Source: AC-32 sp049644305 (GTDB taxonomy: Bacteria; Actinomycetota; Thermoleophilia; Gaiellales; Gaiellaceae). Taken from it: a stretch of 64,000 nucleotides of DNA. This document shows positions 46,467-54,180 of the stretch, piece after piece; the first letter of the stretch is position 1; every line of letters starts with the position of its first letter. Location of the stretch: contig JBARRQ010000023.1 in assembly GCA_049644305.1 (NCBI GenBank), positions 1 to 64,000 of the forward strand, read 5' to 3'. The position numbers and the translations under genes were made by a program. The notes under the pieces are model-generated. The model was not told where the DNA came from and did no database searches. It saw only the letters and a list, made by a program, of their open reading frames with translations.

Positions 46467-48131
46467 GTGGCGAGCACGGCGACGCGGAACCTCGGACGGA
46501 TCTCTGAGATCGCGCAGGTCGCGGTCAAGCACGGCTTCGGGTACTTCTTCGAGCGGCACCGCCTGACCGACCTCCTGCCGGGCCGCACGCGCGTGGTTCT
46601 CGACGGCGCGCCCTCGGAGAGGGGTCAGCACCTGCGCGAGATGCTGGACGAGCTGGGGCCGACCTTCGTCAAGTTCGGGCAGCTTCTCTCGACCCGCCCC
46701 GACATCGTCCCGCCCGACATCCTCGTCGAGCTCCAGGCGCTCCAGGACGACGTCCGCCCATTCCCGTACGAGGACGTCGAGCGCGTGATCCGGGAGGACC
46801 TGGAGCTCTCAGTGGAGCAGCTCTTCACGGAATTCGACCCGGTTCCGGTCGCCGCTGCTTCGATCGGACAGGTGCATCAGGCGACGCTCCCGAACGGCCA
46901 CCGGGTGGCCGTCAAGGTTCAGCGCCCGAACGCGCCTCGCCAGGTCGAGGCCGATCTGGCGCTCCTCTACCAGGCGGCGCGCATCGCCAAAGAACGGGTC
47001 CGGGCGCTCGACTTCATCGACCCACGCCAGCTCGTCGACGAGTTTGCCCGCTCGATCCGCCAGGAGATGGACTACCGGCTCGAGGGGCGGAACGCGGAGG
47101 CCTTTCACCACCACTTCGCCGGCCACCCGCACGTGCACATCCCGCGCGTCTACTGGAGCTACACGCGGACGCGGGTGCTGACTCTCGAGCTGCTCGAGGG
47201 CATCCAACTGGCCGACCTGCCGCAGGACGCCTGGACGATGGAGGAGCGGCGCCGGCTGGCGTACCTGATGACGGAGGCCTGGATGACGATGATCTTCCGG
47301 CACGGGTTCTTCCACGGCGACCCGCATCCCGCGAACATCTTCGTGCTCGACGACGGGAACGCGGTCGGCCTGGTCGACTTCGGGCAGGTCGGGAAGCTCA
47401 CCGACGACGACATGTCGAAGTTGACGCGGCTCTTCATCGACGCCGCGAACGAGCAGGTCGACCAGCTGCCGCGCCGACTCTCGGAGCTCGGCGTTCGCTA
47501 TCCGAGGGAACGCGAGGAGCAGTTCCGGGTCGAGCTACGCGAGATGTACTACCGCTACTACGGCGCCAGCCTCGCCGAGATCGACCCGCTGCAGGTCATC
47601 CGGGAGGCGTTCCAGCTCATCTACCGTCTCAACCTGCGCCTGCCGACTCGATTCGTTCTCCTCGACAAGGCGATCGCGACGCTCGGCTCGGTCGGCATCG
47701 ACCTCTATCCGGACTTCAACGTCTTCGAGGTCGCAAAGCCGTACGCGCGCGGGCTGATGATGGAGCGCTACAAGCCGCGGCGCGTACTCGCGCGTGCGCG
47801 GACAGAGGGGATCGAGCTCGCGCGAATCGCCCGAGACATGCCGATCCAGATGCACGACTTTCTCGAGGAGATCCGCGACGGCCAGATCGAGGTCGGCTTC
47901 GTGCACAAGGGCCTCGACGAGTTCATGCGCAAGCTGAACGTCGCCTTCAACCGGCTGGTGATCGCGATGGTCGTGGCGGGCGGCCTGATCGGCTCGAGCC
48001 TGATCGGGATCTTCGCGAAGACCGGGCCGCACGTCCTCGGCATCCACGTGATCTCGGCGCTCGGCTTCGCGCTCGCCGGCGTGCTCGGCGTCTGGCTGCT
48101 CTGGGGCGTCGTACGCTCAGGCCGTCTCTAG
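46467..48131 (+). CDS. AarF/UbiB (ABC1) family atypical kinase
   Basis: A 554-aa protein. LGPTFVKFGQLLSTRPDIVP is the KxGQ-type motif that folds over the active site. Then AAASIGQVHQATLPNGHRVAVKVQRPN (Ala-rich nucleotide loop and catalytic Lys), QEMDYRLEGRNAEAF, FHGDPHPANIFVL (catalytic loop) and LVDFGQVG (metal Asp). Two C-terminal membrane helices (VIAMVVAGGLIGSSLIGIF and VISALGFALAGVLGVWLLW). UbiB proteins support isoprenoid quinone biosynthesis. GTG start. Menaquinone rather than ubiquinone is expected in actinobacteria. Confidence 0.9.
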   Translation: MASTATRNLGRISEIAQVAVKHGFGYFFERHRLTDLLPGRTRVVLDGAPSERGQHLREMLDELGPTFVKFGQLLSTRPDIVPPDILVELQALQDDVRPFPYEDVERVIREDLELSVEQLFTEFDPVPVAAASIGQVHQATLPNGHRVAVKVQRPNAPRQVEADLALLYQAARIAKERVRALDFIDPRQLVDEFARSIRQEMDYRLEGRNAEAFHHHFAGHPHVHIPRVYWSYTRTRVLTLELLEGIQLADLPQDAWTMEERRRLAYLMTEAWMTMIFRHGFFHGDPHPANIFVLDDGNAVGLVDFGQVGKLTDDDMSKLTRLFIDAANEQVDQLPRRLSELGVRYPREREEQFRVELREMYYRYYGASLAEIDPLQVIREAFQLIYRLNLRLPTRFVLLDKAIATLGSVGIDLYPDFNVFEVAKPYARGLMMERYKPRRVLARARTEGIELARIARDMPIQMHDFLEEIRDGQIEVGFVHKGLDEFMRKLNVAFNRLVIAMVVAGGLIGSSLIGIFAKTGPHVLGIHVISALGFALAGVLGVWLLWGVVRSGRL

Positions 48132-48220
48132 CGTTAACGGAGACGTAACCCGGCCGTAATCTTCGGGCGCTATACCGGGAGACGGAGCAGGCATTCCACC
48201 GTCCAAAGGGAGGGATCGGA

Positions 48221-48556
48221 ATGCGGAGACTCGTTCTTCCGCTGCTAGGGGTGGCGGCGTCGGCGGTTGTCGGCGTCTCGATGGCCACCGCAGGGACGCA
48301 GAAGATGCGTGCGTGCAGCACACCGGACAAAGCAGGGAACTGGGAGGTCGTGATCGGCCACGCGGCGACGTCCAAAGCCGCGAAGACCATCGTCACGAAG
48401 GCTTCTGGCAAAGGCCTGACCGCAACCGCCGAGCGCGACGGGTGCGCGAAGCGCTGGGAGGTCGTGGTCACGGCCTCGAGCAAGACCGCAGCCAGCGCGA
48501 CGATGAAGACGGCCAAGAAGGACGGCTTCAAGAGCGTCACGACCGAAAAGAGCTGA
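48221..48556 (+). CDS. small secreted SPOR-like protein
   Basis: A 111-aa exported protein. Signal peptide MRRLVLPLLGVAASAVVGVSMATAG. The mature part has two similar halves, WEVVIGHAATSKAAKTIVTKASGKGL and WEVVVTASSKTAASATMKTAKKDGF, arranged as in a SPOR domain, with Cys32 and Cys74 that may pair. The ATG is preceded by GGGAGG at good distance. The 89-nt gap upstream (after the UbiB gene) is AT-richer and probably holds a promoter. Very Lys/Ala/Thr-rich; wall binding is a guess. Confidence 0.7.
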   Translation: MRRLVLPLLGVAASAVVGVSMATAGTQKMRACSTPDKAGNWEVVIGHAATSKAAKTIVTKASGKGLTATAERDGCAKRWEVVVTASSKTAASATMKTAKKDGFKSVTTEKS

Positions 48557-48679
48557 AGCGTGCCTCCGACGGGGCGCCTGGCGGCGCCCCGTCGACCAGG
48601 ACGGCTGTCGAACGTTTGGCGCACTTTCGCGTAAAAGGACATCTGGCCGGATCGCGAGCGCGCGGCTAGCTTCGTGCGT

Positions 48680-49396
48680 ATGACGCAGGCGCTGCTTCTC
48701 GCCGAGGCCGAGCCGGCAACGCGGGAGTTTCTCGAGCGCCACCTCGTCGGCGACGGCTTCGAGGTGCTGGGCGCGGGCGCCGAGGTCGAAGCGCTCGAGC
48801 TGGCCGAGCGGGCGCGCCCGGATCTCGTGCTCGTCGGCGGGCTCGAGGATGCGTCCGGCTCCGAGGTCTGCCGACGCCTGCGTGAAGGAGAACCGGGCCG
48901 CTCCTGGGACCGGGACGTGCCGGTGATCGTCCTGGGGGAGGCGCGGGCGGACGCAGTCGACCGCGTGCACGCGTTCGAGCGCGGCTGCGACGATTTCGTC
49001 CCGCGTCCGTTCCACTACGAGGAGCTCGTCGCGCGGATCCATGCGGTGCTGCGCCGCTCGCAGCCGGCGGCCCGCGAGCGGCTCGCCGCCGGCCCCATCG
49101 CTGTGGACCGGGCGACGCGCCGGATCACCGTCCACGGGCGTCCGGTCTCGCTGGCAGCGAAGGAGTACGAGCTGCTGGTCAAGCTCGCCGGCCAGCCGAG
49201 GCGGGTGTTCACGAAGGAGGAGCTTCTCCGCGAGGTCTGGGGCTTCGTCGCCCTCGGCCGGACCCGGACGCTCGACTCGCACGCGTCACGCCTCCGCCGC
49301 AAGCTCGCGCTCGCAGGCGCCGAGAGCTGTGTCCTGAACGTGTGGGGGGTCGGCTACCGGCTGCTCGGCGACGAGGAGGCCGCCCGCACTGCCTAG
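48680..49396 (+). CDS. orphan OmpR-type regulator with degenerate (Asp-less) receiver
   Basis: About 238 aa. The winged-helix half is normal: VSLAAKEYELLVKLAGQPRRVFTKEELLREVWG and RTRTLDSHASRLRRKL. The receiver half lacks the phosphorylation chemistry: the acidic pair is AEAEP (E9, A10) rather than DDE, the phosphoacceptor position in PDLVLVGGLED is Gly53, the switch Thr is Gly86 and the KPF Lys is Arg109. No kinase gene is adjacent. It likely works without phosphorylation, by dimerisation or ligand. ATG 48680 chosen; GTG 48674 is also possible. Confidence 0.85.
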   Translation: MTQALLLAEAEPATREFLERHLVGDGFEVLGAGAEVEALELAERARPDLVLVGGLEDASGSEVCRRLREGEPGRSWDRDVPVIVLGEARADAVDRVHAFERGCDDFVPRPFHYEELVARIHAVLRRSQPAARERLAAGPIAVDRATRRITVHGRPVSLAAKEYELLVKLAGQPRRVFTKEELLREVWGFVALGRTRTLDSHASRLRRKLALAGAESCVLNVWGVGYRLLGDEEAARTA

Positions 49397-49418
49397 CGTC
49401 AGCCGTTACGCTCGGGTA

Positions 49419-49637
49419 GTGGAGGATGCTGTCCGTCTGACGGTGGTTCCGGGTGAGCCTGAAGCCGAGGCGCTCTGCGGGCTCCTCCGCAGCGAGGGGA
49501 TCGAATGCGGCCACCGCCAGACTCCCGAGCCGGACTCGCCGTTCGAGGGGATCGCCACTGACGGGGAGCGCGAGATCCTCGTTCACGAGGCCGACCTCCA
49601 GCGTGCGCGTGAGGTGATCGGAGTCACCGAGCCCTGA
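49419..49637 (+). CDS. DUF2007-like putative signal-transducing protein (72 aa)
   Basis: A single ferredoxin-like domain: RLTVVPGEPEAEALCGLLRSEGIECGHRQ, then REILVHEADLQRAREVI. This spacing (EAEALCGLLRSEGI...VxExDxxRAREVL) is that of the DUF2007 family, predicted PII-like small proteins of unknown function. GTG start at 49419, 22 nt after the orphan regulator gene, so it may be co-transcribed. Confidence 0.75.
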   Translation: MEDAVRLTVVPGEPEAEALCGLLRSEGIECGHRQTPEPDSPFEGIATDGEREILVHEADLQRAREVIGVTEP

Positions 49638-49670
49638 GTAACGTCCTCCGCGGCGCGTAGCCTCGGACGC

Positions 49671-50147
49671 ATGGCCGGACGGCCGGACGAGCACCACGGC
49701 ACCTTTGGCCAAGACACGTTCGGCCGCGCTGCCGAGCACGCGGCGCGGTTCTTCGGGACGCCTCAGTACATCATCGGCCAGACGGTGGGCGTCATCGTGT
49801 GGATCGCGCTCAACGCGATCGCGATCGGTGCCCACTGGGATCCGTATCCGTTCATCCTTCTCAACCTCGCCTTCTCGACGCAGGCTGCCTACGCCGCACC
49901 CCTGATCCTGCTGGCGCAGACCCGCCAGGCGGAGCGCGACAAGGTCGCCAACGACCGAGAGGAGGAGCATCACGAGCGAATGGAGAAAAGCGCGGCAAAG
50001 CGGGTGGCGTTGATCAAGGCCGAGACGGACAAGCTCGTCGAGCTCCTGAGCTCGAACACGGAGCTCACGCGGCAGGACAAGGAGCTGACCGAGCAGGTGG
50101 CAACCCTCACGCGTGAGATCCACGCTCGCCTCACGCGTGAGGGCTGA
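49671..50147 (+). CDS. DUF1003 family membrane protein
   Basis: A 158-aa protein with two membrane helices (FFGTPQYIIGQTVGVIVWIALN and DPYPFILLNLAFSTQAAYAAPLILLAQ) and a charged C-terminal coiled coil (RQAERDKVANDREEEHHERME, VELLSSNTELTRQDKELTEQV). The TPQYIIGQT, WDPYPFILLNLAFSTQAAYAAPLI and QTRQAERDK motifs define DUF1003. Function unknown. ATG start; converges on the exported coiled-coil protein gene with 6 nt between stops. Confidence 0.87.
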   Translation: MAGRPDEHHGTFGQDTFGRAAEHAARFFGTPQYIIGQTVGVIVWIALNAIAIGAHWDPYPFILLNLAFSTQAAYAAPLILLAQTRQAERDKVANDREEEHHERMEKSAAKRVALIKAETDKLVELLSSNTELTRQDKELTEQVATLTREIHARLTREG

Positions 50148-50153
50148 CTCTCG

Positions 50154-50558
50154 TTACTTGAGGAGGTTGAGCACCGCCTGCAGGACCGAGACGGCCGGCG
50201 GGACCGGGGTCTTCGCTCGCACGATCGACCACGCCTGACACGTGGTGAGGTCGTCCACCGCCGTCTGCGGCCCGAACAGCGCTGCGTGGCCGGCACCGGT
50301 TACGTATGAGTCCACCGTCATCCACGTGCCCTGCAGGGCGTCGGCGATCGTCGCCACGGCACAGCCGGTGTAGACGTACGCGCCGAGGGCCAACGTGTGG
50401 TCTTGCTTCTCCTTGGTCTGAAGCGTTTTCACCTGCTTCTTCAGGACCGTGACCTCTGCCTGCAGCGATTTCAGCGTCGGCCCGGACGCCGCCCCAGCAG
50501 GAGCCGCGACGACGAGCACGGTGACGAGCGCCAGCGCGATTGCAGATACCCGCCTCAT
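50154..50558 (-). CDS. small exported coiled-coil hypothetical protein
   Basis: A 134-aa protein with a signal peptide (MRRVSAIALALVTVLVVAAPAGA), a short coiled coil (LKSLQAEVTVLKKQVKTLQTKEK), and a C-terminal domain with two Cys (TGCAVA and TTCQAW). A strong ribosome binding site AAGGAGG lies 6 nt before the ATG. No family recognised. It probably forms oligomers outside the membrane. It converges with the DUF1003 gene and follows ogt on the same strand after 52 nt. Confidence 0.7.
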   Translation of the reverse strand: MRRVSAIALALVTVLVVAAPAGAASGPTLKSLQAEVTVLKKQVKTLQTKEKQDHTLALGAYVYTGCAVATIADALQGTWMTVDSYVTGAGHAALFGPQTAVDDLTTCQAWSIVRAKTPVPPAVSVLQAVLNLLK

Positions 50559-50610
50559 GATTTCCTCCTTGTGAGCGTCGAAGGTTCCGGCGTTCTAGCA
50601 CGGACCGGAG

Positions 50611-51174
50611 TCAGGAAGAAAGGGCCCCTTCGAGCTCGAGGAGGGCGCGCTTGCGATCGAGGCCGCCGCCGTAGCCGACGAGCGCTCCGGTCGAGCCCAC
50701 TACGCGGTGGCACGGGAGCACGATGGGCACCGGGTTGCGGTTCATCACCGTGCCCACGGCGCGGGCGGCGCGAGGCCGGCCCGCCCTGGCGGCGAGCGCG
50801 CCGTAGGTCGTCAGCTCGCCGTAGGGGACACGCGCGAGCTCCTGTAGGACAGCGCGGCCGAACTCGCGTGCGAGATGAAGGTCGATCTCGAGGTCGAAGC
50901 GGCGCCGCTCGCCGGCGAAGTACTCGTCGAGTTGTCTCCGCGCCTCGTCCGTCGGCCGTGGTGACCGCAGCACGCGCGCTCCAAATGCTCGCGCCAGGCC
51001 TTCGACCTCGCGCTCGGGTTCCGGGTCGTACGAGATCTCGCAAAGGCCGCGATCGGTGACCGCGACGAGCAGCTGCCCGACCGGCGTGTCGACGAGGTCG
51101 TAGGCGACGTCGAGCAGCCCTTCGTCGGCGGCGGCATCTCGGAAGCGGGCATCGAGCTTGGCGGAAACGGTCAT
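50611..51174 (-). CDS. ogt: methylated-DNA--protein-cysteine methyltransferase
   Basis: A 187-aa Ogt/AGT. The N-terminal ribonuclease-H-like part (VDTPVGQLLVAVTDRGLCEISY) is followed by the HTH (LQELARVPYGELTTYGALAARAGRPRAARAVGTVMNRNPV) and the active-site IVLPCHRVVG with acceptor Cys155, then LVGYGGGLDRKRALLELE. It removes alkyl groups from O6-alkylguanine in a suicide reaction. No AdaA methyl-phosphotriester domain. ATG overlaps the stop of the ECF sigma factor gene (ATGA), so the two are co-expressed. Confidence 0.95.
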   Translation of the reverse strand: MTVSAKLDARFRDAAADEGLLDVAYDLVDTPVGQLLVAVTDRGLCEISYDPEPEREVEGLARAFGARVLRSPRPTDEARRQLDEYFAGERRRFDLEIDLHLAREFGRAVLQELARVPYGELTTYGALAARAGRPRAARAVGTVMNRNPVPIVLPCHRVVGSTGALVGYGGGLDRKRALLELEGALSS

Positions 51175-51638
51175 GTCAGCTCCTTTCTGCGCAGCCGGCG
51201 GACGCCCGAGGACGCGGCCTGCCGCGCCGCCTCGGTCGACGAGCCGAGCGCGCTGCCGATTTCCTCGTAGGTCAGGTCGTAGCCGTAACGGAGGAAAACC
51301 GCGGCGCGCTCCTTCTGCGGAAGACCATCGGTGAGCCGCCGGAGCTCCTCGTATGGGAGCGGCTCGTCGACCGACTCGAGGTCGGGCACGTCGGCCGAGG
51401 TGACCCGCTCGCGGCGCCGCTGGTCAATCGCGACGTTGCGGGCGATGGTGAGCGCCCAGGCCCGAAGGTAGCGGCCGTGCTCGAGCGTCGGGTAGGCGCG
51501 CAAGGCGCGCAGAAAGGTTTCCTGGAAGGCATCGTCGGCGGCGTCGCGTCCAAGAAGCCGGCGCAGGTGCGCGAGCACGGGGGTCTTCTGCTCCTCGTAG
51601 AACAGCTCAAAGGGCGGGACACGCACGGCTTCCATCAT
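51171..51638 (-). CDS. ECF-type RNA polymerase sigma factor coupled to ogt
   Basis: About 155 aa from ATG 51638. Region 2 has FELFYEEQKTPVLAHLRRLLGRDAADDAFQETFLRAL and YLRAWALTIARNVAIDQRRRE; region 4 has EELRRLTDGLPQKERAAVFLRYGYDLTYEEIGSALGSSTEAARQAASSGVRRLR. An upstream open extension (to 51740) has no sigma features. No anti-sigma gene is adjacent; instead it shares an ATGA overlap with ogt. This points to a DNA-alkylation or related stress response, by inference. Confidence 0.9.
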   Translation of the reverse strand: MMEAVRVPPFELFYEEQKTPVLAHLRRLLGRDAADDAFQETFLRALRAYPTLEHGRYLRAWALTIARNVAIDQRRRERVTSADVPDLESVDEPLPYEELRRLTDGLPQKERAAVFLRYGYDLTYEEIGSALGSSTEAARQAASSGVRRLRRKELT

Positions 51639-51710
51639 CGCTACAAACGCACGGCCGCGAGCGAGTGTGAGATGGCGGTGCCGACCTGTCCGGCGTGCAT
51701 GCTTCGACAC

Positions 51711-52361
51711 ATGCCGCAGAAGGTCGATCGACGGGGCCACGCCGGAGGGCGCATGGCGCTCGCGGCCGCAGCGGCCTTGGTGGTGGCGACTGTTGGTGGG
51801 CTAGTCGGGGCGGGGTGGACCGTGGCGCTGACAGGAGGCTGGGGAGCGGCGGCGCTGGTGACCGTCCTCGTCATCTGGCTGAGGATCGGGCGCATGGGCC
51901 CGGCGGAGACGGCCGCACACGCGCAGGCCGAGGACTACTCCCGAGCTGCCGCAGATTTCGTCTTCCTGTCCGCAAGCGTGGGGAGCCTCGTGACGATCGG
52001 GTACACGCTCGTGGACGCGCGGCACCACAACGGGGCCGACAAGGCGCTGCTCATCCTGCTCGCCGTCGCGGTCGTCGCGCTCTCGTGGACGGCCGTCCAC
52101 TTGATCTTCACCGTGCGCTACGGCGACCTCTACTACGCGGAACCGGTCGGCGGCGTGACGTTCAACGAGGACGAGGACCCCGACTACAAGGACTTCCTCT
52201 ACTTTGCCCTGACGATCGGGATGACCTTCCAGGTCTCCGACACGAACATCGGCGCCAAGCCGTTGCGCAGGCAGGTGACCCGGCATGCGCTGCTGTCCTA
52301 CGTCTTCGGCGCCGTGATCGTGGCGCTCGCGATCAACACGGTCGCGACACTTCTCCAGTAG
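51711..52361 (+). CDS. DUF1345 family membrane protein
   Basis: About 216 aa with five hydrophobic helices. The signature DPDYKDFLYFALTIGMTFQVSDTNI and RRQVTRHALLSYVFGAVIVALAIN is that of DUF1345. I chose ATG 51711 (MPQKVDRRGH); ATG 51672 would add MAVPTCPACMLRH with a CxxC. Function unknown. It is divergent from the ECF sigma gene (72 nt), and a stem-loop begins at its stop codon. Confidence 0.85.
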   Translation: MPQKVDRRGHAGGRMALAAAAALVVATVGGLVGAGWTVALTGGWGAAALVTVLVIWLRIGRMGPAETAAHAQAEDYSRAAADFVFLSASVGSLVTIGYTLVDARHHNGADKALLILLAVAVVALSWTAVHLIFTVRYGDLYYAEPVGGVTFNEDEDPDYKDFLYFALTIGMTFQVSDTNIGAKPLRRQVTRHALLSYVFGAVIVALAINTVATLLQ

Positions 52362-52379
52362 CCGCCCTTTTCGGGCGGC
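52361..52379 (+). terminator. 7-bp stem-loop terminator after the DUF1345 gene
   Basis: GCCGCCC (52361-52367) pairs with GGGCGGC (52373-52379) around TTTTC, starting at the last base of the stop codon; a short GCCTTTG follows. It separates the DUF1345 gene from the mraZ promoter region. The T tail is weak. Confidence 0.55.
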
Positions 52380-52385
52380 GCCTTT

Positions 52386-52440
52386 GTGGTGCGCAGGGGT
52401 TGCGCAGTGGAGGATCGTGGTCTAAAGTGGGGCGGAGTGG
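52386..52440 (+). promoter_or_regulatory. mraZ promoter with phased GTGG direct repeats (MraZ box array)
   Basis: GTGG occurs at 52407, 52417, 52427 and 52437, exactly one helical turn apart, and again at 52386. MraZ is known to bind direct repeats of short TGGG/GTGG-type boxes at about 10-nt spacing upstream of its own gene. The repeats cover a possible promoter TTGCGC (52400-52405), 17 nt, TAAAGT (52423-52428), and reach to 3 nt before the mraZ ATG, so binding would block transcription of the whole division cluster. Confidence 0.75.
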
Positions 52441-52443
52441 ATC

Positions 52444-52878
52444 ATGCTGCTGGGCGAATTCGAGCACACGATCGATGAGAAGAACCGCCTCACGCTACCG
52501 GCCAAGTTTCGCGAAGCGCTTTCCGGCGGCGTCGTCCTCACTCGGGGGATGGACGGGTGCCTGTACTGCTATCCGCGCGCGGAATGGCAACAGACCGTCG
52601 AGGACCGGCTCGCCGGGCTCAATCCGCTCAGCAAGGAAGGACGTCTGATGCAGCGGTACTTCTTCGCCGGCGCCTCGGAGTCGGAGCCGGACAAGCAGGG
52701 CCGCGTGATGGTGCCCGCCGCCCTCGCCGAGCACGCGAGCCTCGGACGTGAGGTAGTCGTCGCCGGCGTTCGTGACCATCTCGAGATCTGGGACCGGGCG
52801 GCCTGGCGGGCGCACCTGAGGGAGATCGAAGGGAGTGCGGAGCATGTTGCCGAACGTCTTGCGACCGAACGCGACTGA
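52444..52878 (+). CDS. mraZ: division/cell wall cluster transcriptional regulator MraZ
   Basis: A 144-aa protein with two SpoVT/AbrB-like half domains: MLLGEFEHTIDEKNRLTLPAKFREAL and SESEPDKQGRVMVPAALAEHASL, each with the DxxGR/DEKNR-type DNA-binding signature, plus the family TRGMDGCLYCYPRAEW. It represses its own operon. ATG at 52444; the 3' end overlaps rsmH. First gene of the dcw cluster. Confidence 0.97.
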   Translation: MLLGEFEHTIDEKNRLTLPAKFREALSGGVVLTRGMDGCLYCYPRAEWQQTVEDRLAGLNPLSKEGRLMQRYFFAGASESEPDKQGRVMVPAALAEHASLGREVVVAGVRDHLEIWDRAAWRAHLREIEGSAEHVAERLATERD

Positions 52879-53809
52879 TCACGTCCCGGTCCTGGCGGAG
52901 GAGGTCCGGGAAGCGCTTGCGGTTCGTCCTGGCGAGACCGTCGTCGATGCGACGTTCGGCTCGGGCGGGCACGCCGAGCTCCTTGCCGCCGACCTGCGCG
53001 GCAAGGGCAAGCTGATCGCTATCGATCGCGACCCGTCTGCGCGGGCGTACTTCGACCGCTTCCGCCGGCAGACGGCCGTACAGGGGCGGTTTCTCCGCGG
53101 CGAGTTCTCCCTCGTGCTGGAGCAGCTCGCCTCGAACGGTGTCCGCGCGGACGCGGTGCTGTTCGACCTGGGCGTCTCGAGCATGCAGATCGACAGGCCG
53201 GAGCGCGGGTTCTCCTACGCGGCAGATGCACCGCTCGACATGCGAATGGATCCGACCGCGGAGCTGTCGGCCCGCGAGCTCGTGAACGAAGCGAGCGAAC
53301 GGGACCTGACTCGGATCTTCCGCGAGTACGGCGAGGAGCGATATGCGCGCCAGATCGCCCGCGCGATCGGCAGGCGCCGGCGTGAGCGACCGTTCGAGCG
53401 CACGGGCGAGCTCGTCGATGCGATCAAGAGCGCGATCCCGGCTCCGGCTCGCTTCGGCGACGGCCACCCGGCGAGGCGCGTGTTCCAGGCTCTGCGCATC
53501 GCCGTCAACGACGAGCTCGGCTCGCTCCGGTCGGCGCTTCCCGAGGCGCTCGAGCTCCTGCGGCCGGGCGGTCGGCTCGCCGTGATCAGCTTCCACTCGC
53601 TGGAGGACCGGATCGTGAAGCGCTTCCTGCGGGCGCAGGAGCGCGGCTGCACGTGTCCGCCCGACTTCCCGGTATGCGTTTGCGGGCACGAGCCGCGGCT
53701 GCGGGCACTCAAGCGCCGCGCGATCCGCCCGACGCCGCAGGAGATTGCGGCGAATCCACGAGCGGCCTCGGCGCGGTTGCGCGCAGCGGTCAAGACGCGC
53801 GAGGACTAA
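52844..53809 (+). CDS. rsmH: 16S rRNA (cytosine(1402)-N(4))-methyltransferase
   Basis: About 321 aa. HVPVLAEEVREAL and VVDATFGSGGHAELL (SAM site), AIDRDPSA, VLFDLGVSSMQIDRPERGFSY, and the C-terminal RLAVISFHSLEDRIVKRFLR are diagnostic. It methylates C1402 of 16S rRNA in the 30S decoding centre. I chose ATG 52844 with GGAG 8 nt upstream; GTG 52835 would add three residues. It overlaps mraZ by 35 nt, giving translational coupling. Four Cys (CTCPPDFPVCVCG) lie near the C-terminus, as in other actinobacterial forms. Confidence 0.97.
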   Translation: MLPNVLRPNATDHVPVLAEEVREALAVRPGETVVDATFGSGGHAELLAADLRGKGKLIAIDRDPSARAYFDRFRRQTAVQGRFLRGEFSLVLEQLASNGVRADAVLFDLGVSSMQIDRPERGFSYAADAPLDMRMDPTAELSARELVNEASERDLTRIFREYGEERYARQIARAIGRRRRERPFERTGELVDAIKSAIPAPARFGDGHPARRVFQALRIAVNDELGSLRSALPEALELLRPGGRLAVISFHSLEDRIVKRFLRAQERGCTCPPDFPVCVCGHEPRLRALKRRAIRPTPQEIAANPRAASARLRAAVKTRED

Positions 53810-53811
53810 CC

Positions 53812-54180
53812 GTGGCCTCCTGGAGCGACGCTGCCCATGCTCTCCCCTCGCCGCGTCCACGGCAGCCGAGGCCCACCCCGAGGCGCCGGTCGCGGCCCCG
53901 CCGGCGTGTCGTCACCGGAGGTGTCATCTGGATCGCCCTCGCGGCCGTTCTGCTTGCCGGCGTGGTCGCCCTCAACGTCGCTGTCCTTCGCCTCAACGTC
54001 CAGCTCGACAAGGTCAACGCGGAGAGGACGAGGCTGACGGCCGAGAGGCAGGCCCTCGCCTCGCAGCTCTCGCTGACCGCGGCGTCACCGCGGATCCAGA
54101 CACTCGCCCGCCGCCGAGGGCTCGTGCCGGCTGACCCGACACAGACGACCTACGTGCGGCTCGGCCGCCGGACGCGTTGA
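53812..54180 (+). CDS. ftsL: FtsL-like cell division protein
   Basis: A 122-aa bitopic protein: basic Pro/Arg-rich cytoplasmic tail, one membrane helix (VIWIALAAVLLAGVVALNVAVLRL) leading straight into a leucine-zipper-like coil (LNVQLDKVNAERTRLTAERQALASQL). Position between rsmH and ftsI identifies it. FtsL with FtsB and FtsQ activates the FtsWI septal synthase. GTG start; TTGA overlap with ftsI. Sequence conservation in this family is low, so the call rests on layout and position. Confidence 0.85.
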   Translation: MASWSDAAHALPSPRPRQPRPTPRRRSRPRRRVVTGGVIWIALAAVLLAGVVALNVAVLRLNVQLDKVNAERTRLTAERQALASQLSLTAASPRIQTLARRRGLVPADPTQTTYVRLGRRTR

